Both the position numbers and the translations under genes were made by a program. Positions 25,666-34,545 of a stretch of 64,000 nt of DNA are shown piece by piece. The DNA is from G963666535 sp963666535. Lineage in GTDB: Bacteria > Bacillota > Clostridia > Oscillospirales > Oscillospiraceae. Numbering within the stretch: the stretch's first letter is position 1; each line of letters opens with the position of its first letter. The notes beneath the pieces were generated by a model. The model had not been told where the DNA came from, ran no database searches, and was given only the letters and a program-made list of their open reading frames with translations. The stretch lies in assembly GCA_963666535.1 (NCBI GenBank), contig OY762913.1, forward strand, positions 2,480,001 through 2,544,000, read 5' to 3'.

Positions 25666-26880
25666 TTACAGCTTGCCCTGCTTGAGCAGCGCCTGTACCT
25701 TGATGGGCAAACCATACAGGTTGATAAAGCCCTGGGAGTCCATCTGGTCGTAGTCGCTCTCCCCAAAGGTCGCGATGTTTTCGGAGTACAGGGAATACGG
25801 AGAGGTGACGCCGGCGTTGATGACATTGCCCTTGTACAGCTTCAGTTTCACCGTGCCGGTGACGTTCTTTTGGGTGGAATCCACGAAAGCGGACAGCGCC
25901 TCGCGCAGAGGTGTGTACCACTGACCATTATAAACAAGCTCACCGAAGGTGATGGCAAGCTCAGCCTTTTTGTGCGCCGTCATCTTGTCCAGCGTCAATG
26001 TTTCCAAAATTTCGTGGGCCTTATAAAGAATGGTGCCGCCCGGTGTTTCATATACGCCGCGGCACTTCATGCCAACCAGCCGGTTTTCCACAACGTCCAG
26101 AATGCCAATGCCGTTGTCCCCGCCCAGCTTGTTCAGGGTGCGGATGATATCGGAGCCCTTCTTTTTTTTGCCATCCACGGCAACGGGGACACCCTGCTCA
26201 AAATCAAGGGTGACATAGGTGGCCTGATCGGGCGCCTTGGCGGGAGAAACCCCCATCTCCAAAAAGCCGTCCTTTTCATACTGCGGCTCCAGCGAAGGGT
26301 CCTCTAAATCCAGTCCCTCATGGCTGAGATGCCAAAGGTTCTTGTCCTTTGAATAGTTTGTCTCGCGGTTAATTTTCAGCGGGATGTTGTGAGCCTCGGC
26401 GTAGTCGATCTCTTTGTCACGGCTGTCCAGCTCCCAAGTCCGCCATGGAGCGATGATCTTCATGTTGGGAGCCACCGACTTGATGGCCAGCTCGAACCGC
26501 ACCTGGTCGTTGCCCTTGCCGGTGCAGCCGTGGGCAATGGCATCAGCACCTTCCTTCAACGCGATTTCAGCAATGCGCTTTGCGATGATGGGGCGGGCAA
26601 ACGAAGTGCCCAGCAAGTACTCCTCGTATTTGGCGCCCGCCTTCATGGTGGGGATGATGTAGTCATCCACAAACTCGTCGGTGAGGTCTTCAATGTACAG
26701 CTTGGAGGCACCGGTCTTAATCGCCTTTTCCTCCAGGCCGTCTAGCTCGGTGCCCTGTCCCACATCACCGGATACGGCGATCACTTCGCAGTTATCATAG
26801 TTTTCCTTCAGCCAGGGGATGATGACGGATGTATCCAGACCGCCGGAATAGGCGAGAACGACTTTTTTAATATCAGACAT
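25666..26880 (-). CDS. argG: Argininosuccinate synthase
   Basis: Condenses citrulline and aspartate with ATP. The 404-residue protein starts MSDIKKVVLAYSGGLDTSV, with the PP-loop SGGLDTS, and contains GCTGKGNDQVRFE and the typical C-terminal STQKNVTGTVKL block. ATG 26880 is behind a GGAGGG site; the frame upstream to 26946 runs through the promoter. It is the first gene of the arginine cluster, which reads argG-H-C-J-B-D-F on the minus strand and covers the route from glutamate to arginine via ornithine. Confidence 0.96.
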   Translation of the reverse strand: MSDIKKVVLAYSGGLDTSVIIPWLKENYDNCEVIAVSGDVGQGTELDGLEEKAIKTGASKLYIEDLTDEFVDDYIIPTMKAGAKYEEYLLGTSFARPIIAKRIAEIALKEGADAIAHGCTGKGNDQVRFELAIKSVAPNMKIIAPWRTWELDSRDKEIDYAEAHNIPLKINRETNYSKDKNLWHLSHEGLDLEDPSLEPQYEKDGFLEMGVSPAKAPDQATYVTLDFEQGVPVAVDGKKKKGSDIIRTLNKLGGDNGIGILDVVENRLVGMKCRGVYETPGGTILYKAHEILETLTLDKMTAHKKAELAITFGELVYNGQWYTPLREALSAFVDSTQKNVTGTVKLKLYKGNVINAGVTSPYSLYSENIATFGESDYDQMDSQGFINLYGLPIKVQALLKQGKL

Positions 26881-26916
26881 GGTAAAAACCCTCCGTGATT
26901 TTTTAATGTTGGATGT

Positions 26917-26946
26917 ATCATACCACGACACATCGGTTCGGTTCAA
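26917..26946 (-). promoter_or_regulatory. Sigma-A promoter of the arginine cluster
   Basis: On the minus strand, TTGAAC (26941-26946) and TATGAT (26917-26922) are spaced 18 bp apart, 37 nt before the argG start. Upstream (27011-27035) is an AT-rich stretch with short inverted repeats that could bind ArgR. Confidence 0.65.
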
Positions 26947-27059
26947 GTATCATTTTGCATAAACATACTAAAATTACCGGCAAATTTCCGTCATATCATC
27001 AAAAATACGCATTAATATACATATATTCATGAATAAGCACGATGTGCAGACGCTGTGGC

Positions 27060-27767
27060 TTACATGTGGAAGCGCCGCCGGGCCTCCTCCCGAAGTCCGG
27101 GTGTGCGGCGAACGTACACAAGGGGGACGATCAGTGCCACGCAGATGGCAAGCACCACGATAGACCAGCTGGGGGCGTAAACACGTTCCAGCCAGCGGTC
27201 GATGAAGCACTCTATGGCTAGTACGAACAGCCCAACGGCTCCGATAATCAAGGTCACGCTGGTGAGGATGGACCGGCGGCGATTTGCCAGCAGCAGGCCC
27301 AGTAGTACCGCCAGAACACTGCCCGCACTAATGATGGGCAGGGCAAGGCCGAGAAACCAGTCCTGCCCGTGCAGATCAATCGAGATCAAATAGATATAAA
27401 CACCTACGGCGCAGGCATCCAGCCAAAGCCGCACCCAAAGTGGGAGGGCGCGGTGCACCAGTGGGGGGACGAACCAGACCCAAAGCAGCACCGCTGCACC
27501 GATAATATACAGGGACCAAGGACGATCAGACCGAAGTAAAAATAGGTTGAGCAGGCCACAGCACAGCGAAACAGAAAACAGCAGTACGGTGAGCAGCAGC
27601 ACCAGCTCCTTTCGGCTGACCGGCGGCACTTCTTCCCGCCGCACGGGGAACGGCGTGGGGGCCTCAGAGCTCGCCCGCTGCTGTGGATAATAGATCGGCG
27701 TATGGCACAGGGGACAGGCTTTCGCCGTAGGGTGCAGCTCCACGCCGCAATTCACGCAATAAGACAT
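27060..27767 (-). CDS. Zinc-ribbon membrane protein (DUF6320-like)
   Basis: A 235-residue protein that opens with a zinc ribbon (Cys4, Cys7, Cys18, Cys21 in MSYCVNCGVELHP ... CPLCHTPI), then a proline-rich linker and about six hydrophobic segments (from residue 55 to 225). This matches clostridial DUF6320 proteins, whose function is unknown. It follows the condensation-type acyltransferase gene with a 48-nt gap that includes a small GC-rich hairpin, so the two are probably one operon. A role in assembling or exporting the acyltransferase product is only a guess. Confidence 0.72.
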   Translation of the reverse strand: MSYCVNCGVELHPTAKACPLCHTPIYYPQQRASSEAPTPFPVRREEVPPVSRKELVLLLTVLLFSVSLCCGLLNLFLLRSDRPWSLYIIGAAVLLWVWFVPPLVHRALPLWVRLWLDACAVGVYIYLISIDLHGQDWFLGLALPIISAGSVLAVLLGLLLANRRRSILTSVTLIIGAVGLFVLAIECFIDRWLERVYAPSWSIVVLAICVALIVPLVYVRRTPGLREEARRRFHM

Positions 27768-27815
27768 GATGGATCATCCTTTCGCGGTATCAATACAGGG
27801 GCGCAAGCGCCCCAT

Positions 27816-29102
27816 TCAGTTTGTGCGGTTGGACTCCACCCGCACGGGGATGCCGTCCCGAATCAGGTGGCGGAAAAATTCCCGCTCTACATCGCTCTCT
27901 TGCACCGTGCCGGCAAAGGTAATTTCCATAATGTTTCCATAACCGATGCTGGCGCAGTTAGAGCGGGCGTCATAGGACTGGCCCAGAATCAGCTCCATCC
28001 GCCGGATATAAGGGCGCATGATCTCAGGAACGTCAAAGCGGCCGGGGTTTGTAAACGTGGTGGTATAGGGCTTGCTGCCCACCAGCTTATAGCTGATATT
28101 CATAGCTGCGTTTTTGATCGGTGCGGGAATGATTTGCAGCAAATGGTTTCGCTGCAGCCGTACATTTCTGGTGAGCTGAGAGGCGAGCTCCTGCCGGGTG
28201 ATGTGCAGGTGCATATAGTGATGAACCTGAGAGACAATCTCAGGAAAGGTGTATTCTCCCAAATTCGGGTCGATATAGGGGCGGGAGGTGAGAATAAAGT
28301 TGCGCAGGGTTCCGCTGGGAAAGTGAGGCCGCAGATTAATGGGCACCGCCAGCGCCACGGGCAAAAGCCGGTGGTTGTGTTCCAGCTGCTGCTTTTTCAG
28401 CAGCGACTCGATCAGCACCGCCGCCATGTATTCGGTGACCGACGCGCCGTATTCCTTTGCCTTTTGCTTCAGCTTGTCCAGAGGAACGATACCCATGGTG
28501 ACATTCAGGGTGTAAAATCGCTCCGGTGTTCCCTTGCCCGGATACGCCCGTTCAGCGCCCATACCCCGCAGGGTTTTTGCCGTGGCATAGCGGGCGTAGG
28601 AATCCTCCTGTTCTTCTGAAGTTGGCGGCTCGTTAACATTCAAAACACCGTCGCCATCGGGAATGTCGTGACCCATTTCCCGCAGATAGACCGCCACTAG
28701 TGTGCGCATAAAAATCAACGCGCCCGCCCCATCGGAAAGGGCGTGAAAAAACTCCACGGAAATACGATTTTCGTAATAAAAAAAGCGGATCAGCCAGCCG
28801 TTATTTTCGTTAAAGCGCAGGGGCTGACACGGATTTTGCATATCCTCCCGCACAAAGGGGCCGGTTTTGGTGTTGGGTTCAAAGTAATACCAGAAGAATC
28901 CACGCCGAATGCGCACGCCAAAGGTGGGAAAGCGGGGCATGGTTTTGTCGATTGCCCGCTGCAGGGCCGCTGGGTCCACCGGGGAATCCATCATAGCTGA
29001 AAAGCGGTACAGGGCGGAATAATTCTCCCGCTGAATGGCCGAATAGAGCATTGCGGCGTTGTCCAAGGGGAACCAAGGACGAACGTTTTTTTTCACTGCC
29101 AA
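27816..29102 (-). CDS. Condensation-domain/alcohol acetyltransferase-like protein
   Basis: CoA- or carrier-dependent acyltransferase fold, about 428 residues. The key motif is HALSDG (HxxxDG) near residue 140, as in nonribosomal peptide condensation domains, wax-ester synthases and alcohol acetyltransferases. The second half has the PINLRPHFPSGTLRNF block typical of this group. AAAGGAG lies at 29115-29121, so TTG 29102 is the likely start rather than ATG 29123, which precedes it. No carrier domain or adenylation domain is nearby. Product unknown; lipid or alcohol acylation is plausible. Confidence 0.75.
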   Translation of the reverse strand: MAVKKNVRPWFPLDNAAMLYSAIQRENYSALYRFSAMMDSPVDPAALQRAIDKTMPRFPTFGVRIRRGFFWYYFEPNTKTGPFVREDMQNPCQPLRFNENNGWLIRFFYYENRISVEFFHALSDGAGALIFMRTLVAVYLREMGHDIPDGDGVLNVNEPPTSEEQEDSYARYATAKTLRGMGAERAYPGKGTPERFYTLNVTMGIVPLDKLKQKAKEYGASVTEYMAAVLIESLLKKQQLEHNHRLLPVALAVPINLRPHFPSGTLRNFILTSRPYIDPNLGEYTFPEIVSQVHHYMHLHITRQELASQLTRNVRLQRNHLLQIIPAPIKNAAMNISYKLVGSKPYTTTFTNPGRFDVPEIMRPYIRRMELILGQSYDARSNCASIGYGNIMEITFAGTVQESDVEREFFRHLIRDGIPVRVESNRTN

Positions 29103-29148
29103 GGTATGCAACACTCCTTTCATATGGTATCATTCCATTATTTATACA

Positions 29149-29177
29149 ATTATAACACGCCGTTTGGCACAGTACAA
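29149..29177 (-). promoter_or_regulatory. Sigma-A promoter of the acyltransferase operon
   Basis: On the minus strand, TTGTAC (29172-29177) and a perfect TATAAT (29149-29154) are spaced 17 bp apart. The divergent hydrolase gene starts 102 nt to the right, so both promoters share a short region. Confidence 0.7.
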
Positions 29178-29278
29178 GGCGGTAACGCACCGGGTGAAGA
29201 TAAAAATGCGGTATTCATTTCCGAGAAAATGTGGTACAATACTGTTAAATTATTTGACGTAACAGAGGGGATGGTTTC

Positions 29279-30244
29279 ATGGAGCGGGAGCATCGAAAAC
29301 TGAAGAAAATTGTGAGGCAGGCCAGCGGAGACCGGCAGGCGGCCGAGCAGCGCCGCACAATCGCCATGATGAACGCGCTCAAAACCATCCATTCCGCCAC
29401 CGTTCCTGCATCCATGAAGCGAGAGGATTTGGAGCATCAGCGCAAGGGACAGGATGTGCTGGGGCGGCTGATTACGCCCATGCTTGGTATGAGTTGGGAA
29501 CCGTTTTCCTTGCACAGCATTCCCGCCGCATGGGTCCGGCCGGAGCGGGGGCACGATAAGCGCCACGTCATTCTTTACTGTCATGGCGGTGGTTACACCA
29601 GCGGGAGTTTGGGTTACTCCCGCCCGCTGGCCTCCAAGCTGGCCAACGTCACCGGGTACGAGGTGCTCGCGTTTGCTTACCGGCTTGCGCCGGAGTACCC
29701 GTATCCCGCTGCCGTAAAGGATGCCTTGGAGATGTGGGACTATTTAATGCATTTGGGTTACGGGGCCAGGGATGTGGTGTTGGTGGGTGATTCTGCCGGC
29801 GGCAACCTGGCCTTGGTGCTCACGCTGGCACTGCGGGATGCGGGGCGAATGCTCCCCGGGCGGTTGGTCCTCATGTCGCCGTGGACGGATATGACGATGG
29901 CTGGCGCCTCCTACCTGGAGCATCAGGAGGACGACCCCATGCTGACCAGAGAATATATCGAAGCGGTTCGTTCCGCCTATGCGCCGGAAGGAAACTGGAC
30001 TGCGGGGGCACTCTCCCCGGTATTTGCCGACTTGACTGGATTTCCGCCCACGCTGATTCAGGTGGGTTCCAATGAAATACTCCAGTCCGACTCAGTATCG
30101 CTGCGGGACAAGCTGATTGCCGACGCAGTTCCGTGCTGTTTAGAAATATGGCCGGACATGTGGCATACCTTTCAGATGTTTCCAACCAAGAAAGCTGCCG
30201 AAGCCATGGAACGGGTGGGGCATTTTCTTTTGGATTATGTTTAA
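29279..30244 (+). CDS. Alpha/beta hydrolase, hormone-sensitive-lipase (GDXG) family
   Basis: A 321-residue esterase of the HSL group. The oxyanion motif is HGGG (about residue 102), the nucleophile elbow GDSAGG (about 167), and the Asp and His are probably in the EILQSDS region and DMWHTF near the C-terminus. There is no signal peptide, so it is cytoplasmic. GAGGGG lies 8 nt before the ATG, and a TACAAT -10 is at 29235-29240. Divergence from an acyltransferase suggests opposing acylation and deacylation of one ester; this is inference. An 18-aa charged N-terminal extension precedes the fold. Confidence 0.85.
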   Translation: MEREHRKLKKIVRQASGDRQAAEQRRTIAMMNALKTIHSATVPASMKREDLEHQRKGQDVLGRLITPMLGMSWEPFSLHSIPAAWVRPERGHDKRHVILYCHGGGYTSGSLGYSRPLASKLANVTGYEVLAFAYRLAPEYPYPAAVKDALEMWDYLMHLGYGARDVVLVGDSAGGNLALVLTLALRDAGRMLPGRLVLMSPWTDMTMAGASYLEHQEDDPMLTREYIEAVRSAYAPEGNWTAGALSPVFADLTGFPPTLIQVGSNEILQSDSVSLRDKLIADAVPCCLEIWPDMWHTFQMFPTKKAAEAMERVGHFLLDYV

Positions 30245-30270
30245 TAACTTGATTTAAAGAGGGTTTGAGT

Positions 30271-31257
30271 ATGTCTATCCTAGTGACCGGCGGGGCCGGT
30301 TATATCGGAAGTCATTGTGTTGCAGCGCTGATTCGTCAGGGGGCCGACGTGGTGGTGGTGGATGACCTGTCAAAGGGGCACCGCGCTTCGCTGACGGGCG
30401 GCCGCCTCTACATTGGCAGTGTCGCAGACCGGGCGTTTTTGGAGTCCGTGTTTGAACAGGAATCCATTGAGGCGGTGCTTCACTTTGCCGCGTTTTCCCT
30501 GGTGGGCGAGAGTATGGAGGTGCCCGACCGCTATTTCCGCAACAATTGCATGGCGGGTCTGACGCTAATTGAAACAATGGTGGCGCATCAGGTGCCATAT
30601 TTGGTTTTTTCCTCCACGGCCGCCACATTCGGGGAGCCGGAGTATGTTCCCATTGACGAGTGTCATCCCCAGAAGCCCACAAATCCTTATGGCGAAAGTA
30701 AGCTCATCGTGGAACAAATGCTCAAGTGGTGCGACAGTGCCTATGGGCTTAAATACGTCCCTCTGCGCTATTTCAACGTGGCGGGCGCTGCGGCGGACGG
30801 ATCCATCGGGGAAGATCATCGCCCTGAAAGCCACCTGATCCCGCTGGTGCTGTCTGTGGCACAGGGAAAGCGGGAGAGTTTAAAGCTGTTCGGCACAGAC
30901 TATCCCACCCAGGATGGAACCTGCGTGCGAGACTACATCCATGTGGAAGATCTGGCGGATGCCCATCTGCTGGCGCTGGACTATCTGTGGGCAGGTAACC
31001 CGTCCACCGCGTTCAATTTGGGTAACGGCAAGGGCTTTTCCAACCGTGAGATCATTCAGGCCGCCAGAGCGGTCACCGGCCACCCCATTCCGGTTTTGGA
31101 GGAGGGGCGCCGTCCCGGCGACCCCGCAACCCTGATCGCATCCAGCGAAAAGGCCATGACAGTGCTGGGGTGGAAGCCCAAGTATCAAAGCGTAGAAGAT
31201 GTAATTGCCACCGCCTGGAGGTGGCACAGCACCCATCCGGACGGATATCCTGATTAA
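30271..31257 (+). CDS. galE: UDP-glucose 4-epimerase
   Basis: Interconverts UDP-glucose and UDP-galactose with bound NAD. The 328-residue protein has the Rossmann motif GGAGYIGSH at its start, the catalytic Tyr-Lys pair in YGESK (about 146) and the usual DGTCVRDYIHV block. ATG 30271 sits 7 nt after GAGGG; a TTG six bases upstream is less likely. It follows the esterase gene closely and may be co-transcribed, although no other sugar gene is present. Confidence 0.94.
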   Translation: MSILVTGGAGYIGSHCVAALIRQGADVVVVDDLSKGHRASLTGGRLYIGSVADRAFLESVFEQESIEAVLHFAAFSLVGESMEVPDRYFRNNCMAGLTLIETMVAHQVPYLVFSSTAATFGEPEYVPIDECHPQKPTNPYGESKLIVEQMLKWCDSAYGLKYVPLRYFNVAGAAADGSIGEDHRPESHLIPLVLSVAQGKRESLKLFGTDYPTQDGTCVRDYIHVEDLADAHLLALDYLWAGNPSTAFNLGNGKGFSNREIIQAARAVTGHPIPVLEEGRRPGDPATLIASSEKAMTVLGWKPKYQSVEDVIATAWRWHSTHPDGYPD

Positions 31258-31330
31258 ACGAATTTGACGAACGGGTATCCGCAACGCAACGGCCGTTTTT
31301 TCTTTCGCATCCCAGTATGGAGGGTTGGCA

Positions 31331-31885
31331 GTGCACACTTTTTTGACGGGTGATCTTCAGGTCGGAAAATCTACCATTATCGCCCGTTTTTTAGAACAGA
31401 CCGGGTTGCGGGTGGGTGGCTTCAAAACCGTGGCCCAGCCGTGGAGTGAGACTGGCTCCGACATCTTCCTCATTCCAGCGGACGGAACCGGAGTATTCGC
31501 AGACGAAAACCGCATCATATCAAGAAAGCGATCGGAAAGCGGCTGCCAGATGCAGGTCTATCCGCTGGTGTTTGATGCAAAGGGGGCGTCGCTGCTGAAC
31601 AAAACGTCTCCCTGCGACCTGATGATTATGGACGAACTGGGATTTACCGAAAATGATGCGTTGGCGTTTCAAAGGGCTGTCTTTGCTTGTCTCGACGGGA
31701 TACGCCCGGTTTTGGGTGTGGTGCGAAGTAAGCAGACTCCGTTTCTGGATCGCGTGCGCGCCCACCCAAAGGTCCGTGTCATCGAAGTCACGACCGGCAA
31801 TCGCCAGGATGTGCTGCGCCAGCTTTTGCAGGAGTGGACCTCCCTGTCGGTGAAAGAGGCCGCGGTGCAGGAGGCTTTCCTATAA
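31331..31885 (+). CDS. THEP1-type nucleoside-triphosphatase (P-loop NTPase)
   Basis: A 184-residue P-loop protein with Walker A GDLQVGKST near the N-terminus and a Walker-B-like LMIMDELGF about residue 97, the pattern of the NTPase/THEP1 family, which hydrolyses NTPs in vitro and has no settled biological role. I choose GTG 31331 because GGAGGG ends 6 nt before it; a TTG immediately after GGAGGG is too close. It lies between galE and the SRP RNA promoter, on the same strand. Confidence 0.8.
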   Translation: MHTFLTGDLQVGKSTIIARFLEQTGLRVGGFKTVAQPWSETGSDIFLIPADGTGVFADENRIISRKRSESGCQMQVYPLVFDAKGASLLNKTSPCDLMIMDELGFTENDALAFQRAVFACLDGIRPVLGVVRSKQTPFLDRVRAHPKVRVIEVTTGNRQDVLRQLLQEWTSLSVKEAAVQEAFL

Positions 31886-31892
31886 AAAACGA

Positions 31893-31921
31893 TTGATAAA
31901 CAAGAAGAGATGGTGTAAAAT
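31893..31921 (+). promoter_or_regulatory. Sigma-A promoter of the SRP RNA
   Basis: TTGATA (31893-31898) and TAAAAT (31916-31921) are spaced 17 bp apart, placing the transcription start near 31929, a few bases before the predicted 5' end of the SRP RNA. Confidence 0.7.
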
Positions 31922-31933
31922 ACACTTTGTAAC

Positions 31934-32237
31934 TTTGCCCAATATGGGGCAAGGCCGCACTAGTTGGGGAGTTAGCGGTGCCCTGTACCTGCAACCCGCT
32001 ACAGCAGGGATGAATTCCGGCCCCCGGATTTATATTGTGTCGTCTGACCGCCGTAAGCAGTGATGAGGAATCGGTCCCGCGCAACGTCGCGCCGTGAACC
32101 GTGTCAGGTGGGGAACCAAGCAGCACTAAGCGGATTGCAGCGTGTGCCGCGGGGACGCCGTTTCTGAGCCGGCTGCGGTGGTAACGGGCATAGTATAAAT
32201 TCAAAGGCCGGTGTGCGGTCTTGCCCTGGATCGGGCA
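31934..32237 (+). ncRNA. ffs: Signal recognition particle RNA, large bacterial type
   Basis: RNA scaffold of the signal recognition particle, which with Ffh targets membrane proteins. The apical domain IV has the Ffh-binding core GTCAGGTGGGGAACCAAGCA and, on the other arm, GCAGCGTGTGCCG. The 5' part has the clostridial Alu-domain blocks CTAGTTGGGGAGTTAGC, GGTGCCCTGTACC and CCGCTACAGCAGGG. The ends pair: GGGGCAAGGCCGCAC (31946-31960) with GTGCGGTCTTGCCCT (32213-32227). It lies immediately before dnaX, as in many Firmicutes. GCCC/GGGC at the extreme ends and the following TTCTTATTTTT may terminate it. Confidence 0.9.
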
Positions 32238-32270
32238 TTCTTATTTTTCAGGAGAGGTGTGACACGAAAG

Positions 32271-34148
32271 ATGTATCAAGCGCTGTATCGAAAGTGGCGG
32301 CCTCTCACCTTTGATGATGTGGTAGGCCAATCCCATATTACCGATACGCTCAAGCGGCAAGTGGATACGAGCCGCTTGTCTCATGCCTATCTGTTTACCG
32401 GCACCCGAGGCACCGGAAAGACCAGTTGTGCAAAAATTCTGGCGCGAGCCGTCAACTGCGAGCATCCGGTGGAGGGGAATCCGTGCAACAAATGTCCGGC
32501 CTGCATTGGCATCCAAAATGGCTCCATTTTAGATGTGTTGGAGCTGGATGCCGCGTCGAATAACGGTGTGGATCAGGTTCGCGCCCTGCGGGATGAGGCG
32601 GTTTACACCCCAGCTTCCGTGCGGAAACGCGTTTACATTGTGGATGAGGTTCATATGTTGTCCACCCCGGCTTTTAACGCCTTGCTGAAAATTTTAGAGG
32701 AACCGCCGGAACATTTAATGTTTATCTTGGCGACCACCGAACTGCATAAGGTTCCCGCTACCATCAAGTCCCGGTGCCAGCAATTTTCCTTTAAGCGGAT
32801 TTTGCCCGGCGACATTTCCCAACGACTTTCTTATGTGGCACAGCAGGAAAAAATTGAGCTTACCTCCGAAGGGGCCGGACTTCTGGCGCGGTTGGCAGAT
32901 GGCGGATTGCGGGACGCATTATCTCTTTTGGATCAATGTGTTGCGCCGAATCAAACCGTCGATGAACCAGCCATTTTAGAGGCTTTGGGCCTGGCTGGCA
33001 ATCTGAAAACCGCCGCACTGATGGAACAGATCGGTTCCGGCGATACAGCCGGTGCACTGGACACCTTTTCCAGTCTTTATGGTGCAGGCAAGGACGTGTC
33101 CGCTTTATTGGGCGAACTGTCGGCTTTGACCCGGGATTTGCTGGTGCGAAAGACCGCTCCTCAAGGTGGGGTAGGGCTTTTGACCGGTGGGTTTGACGAA
33201 AATTCCTTGCGGCGGCTGGAGTCCTTATTTTCCAAAGAAAGACTGGTTCAGATGCTGGGCCTTTTACAGAGCAGTTTGGCAGAGCTGAGCCGCAGCGGCA
33301 GCCGCCGAACGGATGGGGAATTGTGTTTGATTCGGCTGTGCGATGTGACGCTCAGCGACAATGTAACTGCTTTGGCAGCAAGAATCGCGCGGCTAGAGGG
33401 ATTTCTCACCGGAAACACATCGGCTGTTCCGCCGGCTGGAAATCCTGTGCTTTCATGCACTACGTCACACCAAACACCAGTGGAGCAAGAGCCCGCACCT
33501 GGAAAAGCGCGGGAAACCCAGCCGGTGAACACGCTAACTGATCCCGTGACCGATGTGCCCCCTTGGGAGGCCGGCGAGACGGGAAAAGACCCGAAAATGG
33601 GACAAAAGAACCTTGCAAAAACGGATCAAAACGGGGCAAAATCCGAACGAAACGGGCAAAAACCAGAACAAACAGGAAATCGGCCGCTTGCGGAGACGCC
33701 CCCGAACAGCACCGCAATCAGCAAACCAAAAACGGGAAAAGCAGACACGGGAGATTTTTGGCCGGGGTTTTCCGCCGCGCTGAACGGGGTGGTAAAACCG
33801 CAGGTATATCCGTTTTTCAAAACTGGCGACGTAACCGGCACCTATACACGCGGTGTGCTCACCCTGTGGGTGGCGGATCAGTTTTACAAGGAAATGATCG
33901 GAACGGCCGACACACTTCAGGCAGTGACCCAGCTGGCTCAGCAGCGGTTCGGCTGCCCGGTGCGGGTGTCCGTAAGCGTTGGAACAGCGCCCCAGCACGT
34001 AGAGGCCGATGGTTTCCCCCCGGTGGCAACGGCCGCGGCAGAGGGCACGGCGTGCGCCCCGCCGGATACGGCAGTGGAGAGCGCGCACGACGGACTGGAC
34101 GATCTGCTTGCCTTTGGCGAGCAATTTGACAATATTATCATCAGTTAA
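32271..34148 (+). CDS. dnaX: DNA polymerase III subunit gamma/tau
   Basis: Clamp-loader ATPase of the replicative polymerase. The protein is 625 residues from ATG 32271 (MYQALYRKWRP, the family's usual N-terminus); a GTG at 32259 behind AGGAG is the alternative. Walker A GTRGTGKTS (about 45), a Cys4 zinc module (CEHP ... CNKCPAC), YIVDEVHML and the TTEL sensor are all present. From about residue 390 to 500 there is a low-complexity Asn/Gln/Lys/Pro linker, then a conserved C-terminal domain. I see no A-rich slippery heptamer with a pseudoknot that would mark a programmed gamma frameshift. Confidence 0.94.
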   Translation: MYQALYRKWRPLTFDDVVGQSHITDTLKRQVDTSRLSHAYLFTGTRGTGKTSCAKILARAVNCEHPVEGNPCNKCPACIGIQNGSILDVLELDAASNNGVDQVRALRDEAVYTPASVRKRVYIVDEVHMLSTPAFNALLKILEEPPEHLMFILATTELHKVPATIKSRCQQFSFKRILPGDISQRLSYVAQQEKIELTSEGAGLLARLADGGLRDALSLLDQCVAPNQTVDEPAILEALGLAGNLKTAALMEQIGSGDTAGALDTFSSLYGAGKDVSALLGELSALTRDLLVRKTAPQGGVGLLTGGFDENSLRRLESLFSKERLVQMLGLLQSSLAELSRSGSRRTDGELCLIRLCDVTLSDNVTALAARIARLEGFLTGNTSAVPPAGNPVLSCTTSHQTPVEQEPAPGKARETQPVNTLTDPVTDVPPWEAGETGKDPKMGQKNLAKTDQNGAKSERNGQKPEQTGNRPLAETPPNSTAISKPKTGKADTGDFWPGFSAALNGVVKPQVYPFFKTGDVTGTYTRGVLTLWVADQFYKEMIGTADTLQAVTQLAQQRFGCPVRVSVSVGTAPQHVEADGFPPVATAAAEGTACAPPDTAVESAHDGLDDLLAFGEQFDNIIIS

Positions 34149-34163
34149 CAGGAGGAACCAAAC

Positions 34164-34523
34164 ATGGCAAAGGGATATGGAAGCCGCGGCATGAGTGGTA
34201 TGGGCGGCGGCATGGGCGGCGGCATGAACATGAACATGATTAAGCAGGCCCAGAAGATGCAGCAGGACATGGTTCGGATGCAGCAGGAGCTGGAGGAGAA
34301 GGAATACACAGCCTCGGCAGGCGGCGGCGTGGTATCCGCCTCGGTTTCAGGCAAGCGGGAACTCAAGAGCCTTACCATTGACCCGGAGGCGGTGGATCCT
34401 GAGGACGTGGAGATGCTGCAGGACATGATTGTAGCTGCTGTGAACGAAGCGCTGCGCGCCGCGGAAAACGAAGCTTCCAGCAATATGTCAAAACTCACCG
34501 GCGGGCTGAATCTGCCGTTTTAA
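34164..34523 (+). CDS. YbaB/EbfC family nucleoid-associated protein
   Basis: Small DNA-binding protein, 119 residues, with a Gly/Met-rich N-terminal tail (GMGGGMGGGMNMNM), a helical dimerisation segment (KQAQKMQQDMVRMQQELEEKE) and the conserved core ending in LTGGLNLPF. It lies 15 nt downstream of dnaX, the conserved neighbour. The recR gene that normally comes next is not here; a FUSC-type gene takes its place. Confidence 0.93.
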   Translation: MAKGYGSRGMSGMGGGMGGGMNMNMIKQAQKMQQDMVRMQQELEEKEYTASAGGGVVSASVSGKRELKSLTIDPEAVDPEDVEMLQDMIVAAVNEALRAAENEASSNMSKLTGGLNLPF

Positions 34524-34545
34524 CAAGACGTAAGGGGGGATTCGT

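Noticed and set aside
26881..27059. T-box leader before the arginine cluster
   Set aside because: No T-box sequence (AGGGTGGNACCGCG) or specifier stem, and the leader after the mapped -10 is too short.
33590..33690. Programmed frameshift site in dnaX
   Set aside because: A-runs exist, but I see no A-AAA-AAG heptamer with a following strong stem or upstream Shine-Dalgarno stimulator; the frame is open to the normal C-terminus.
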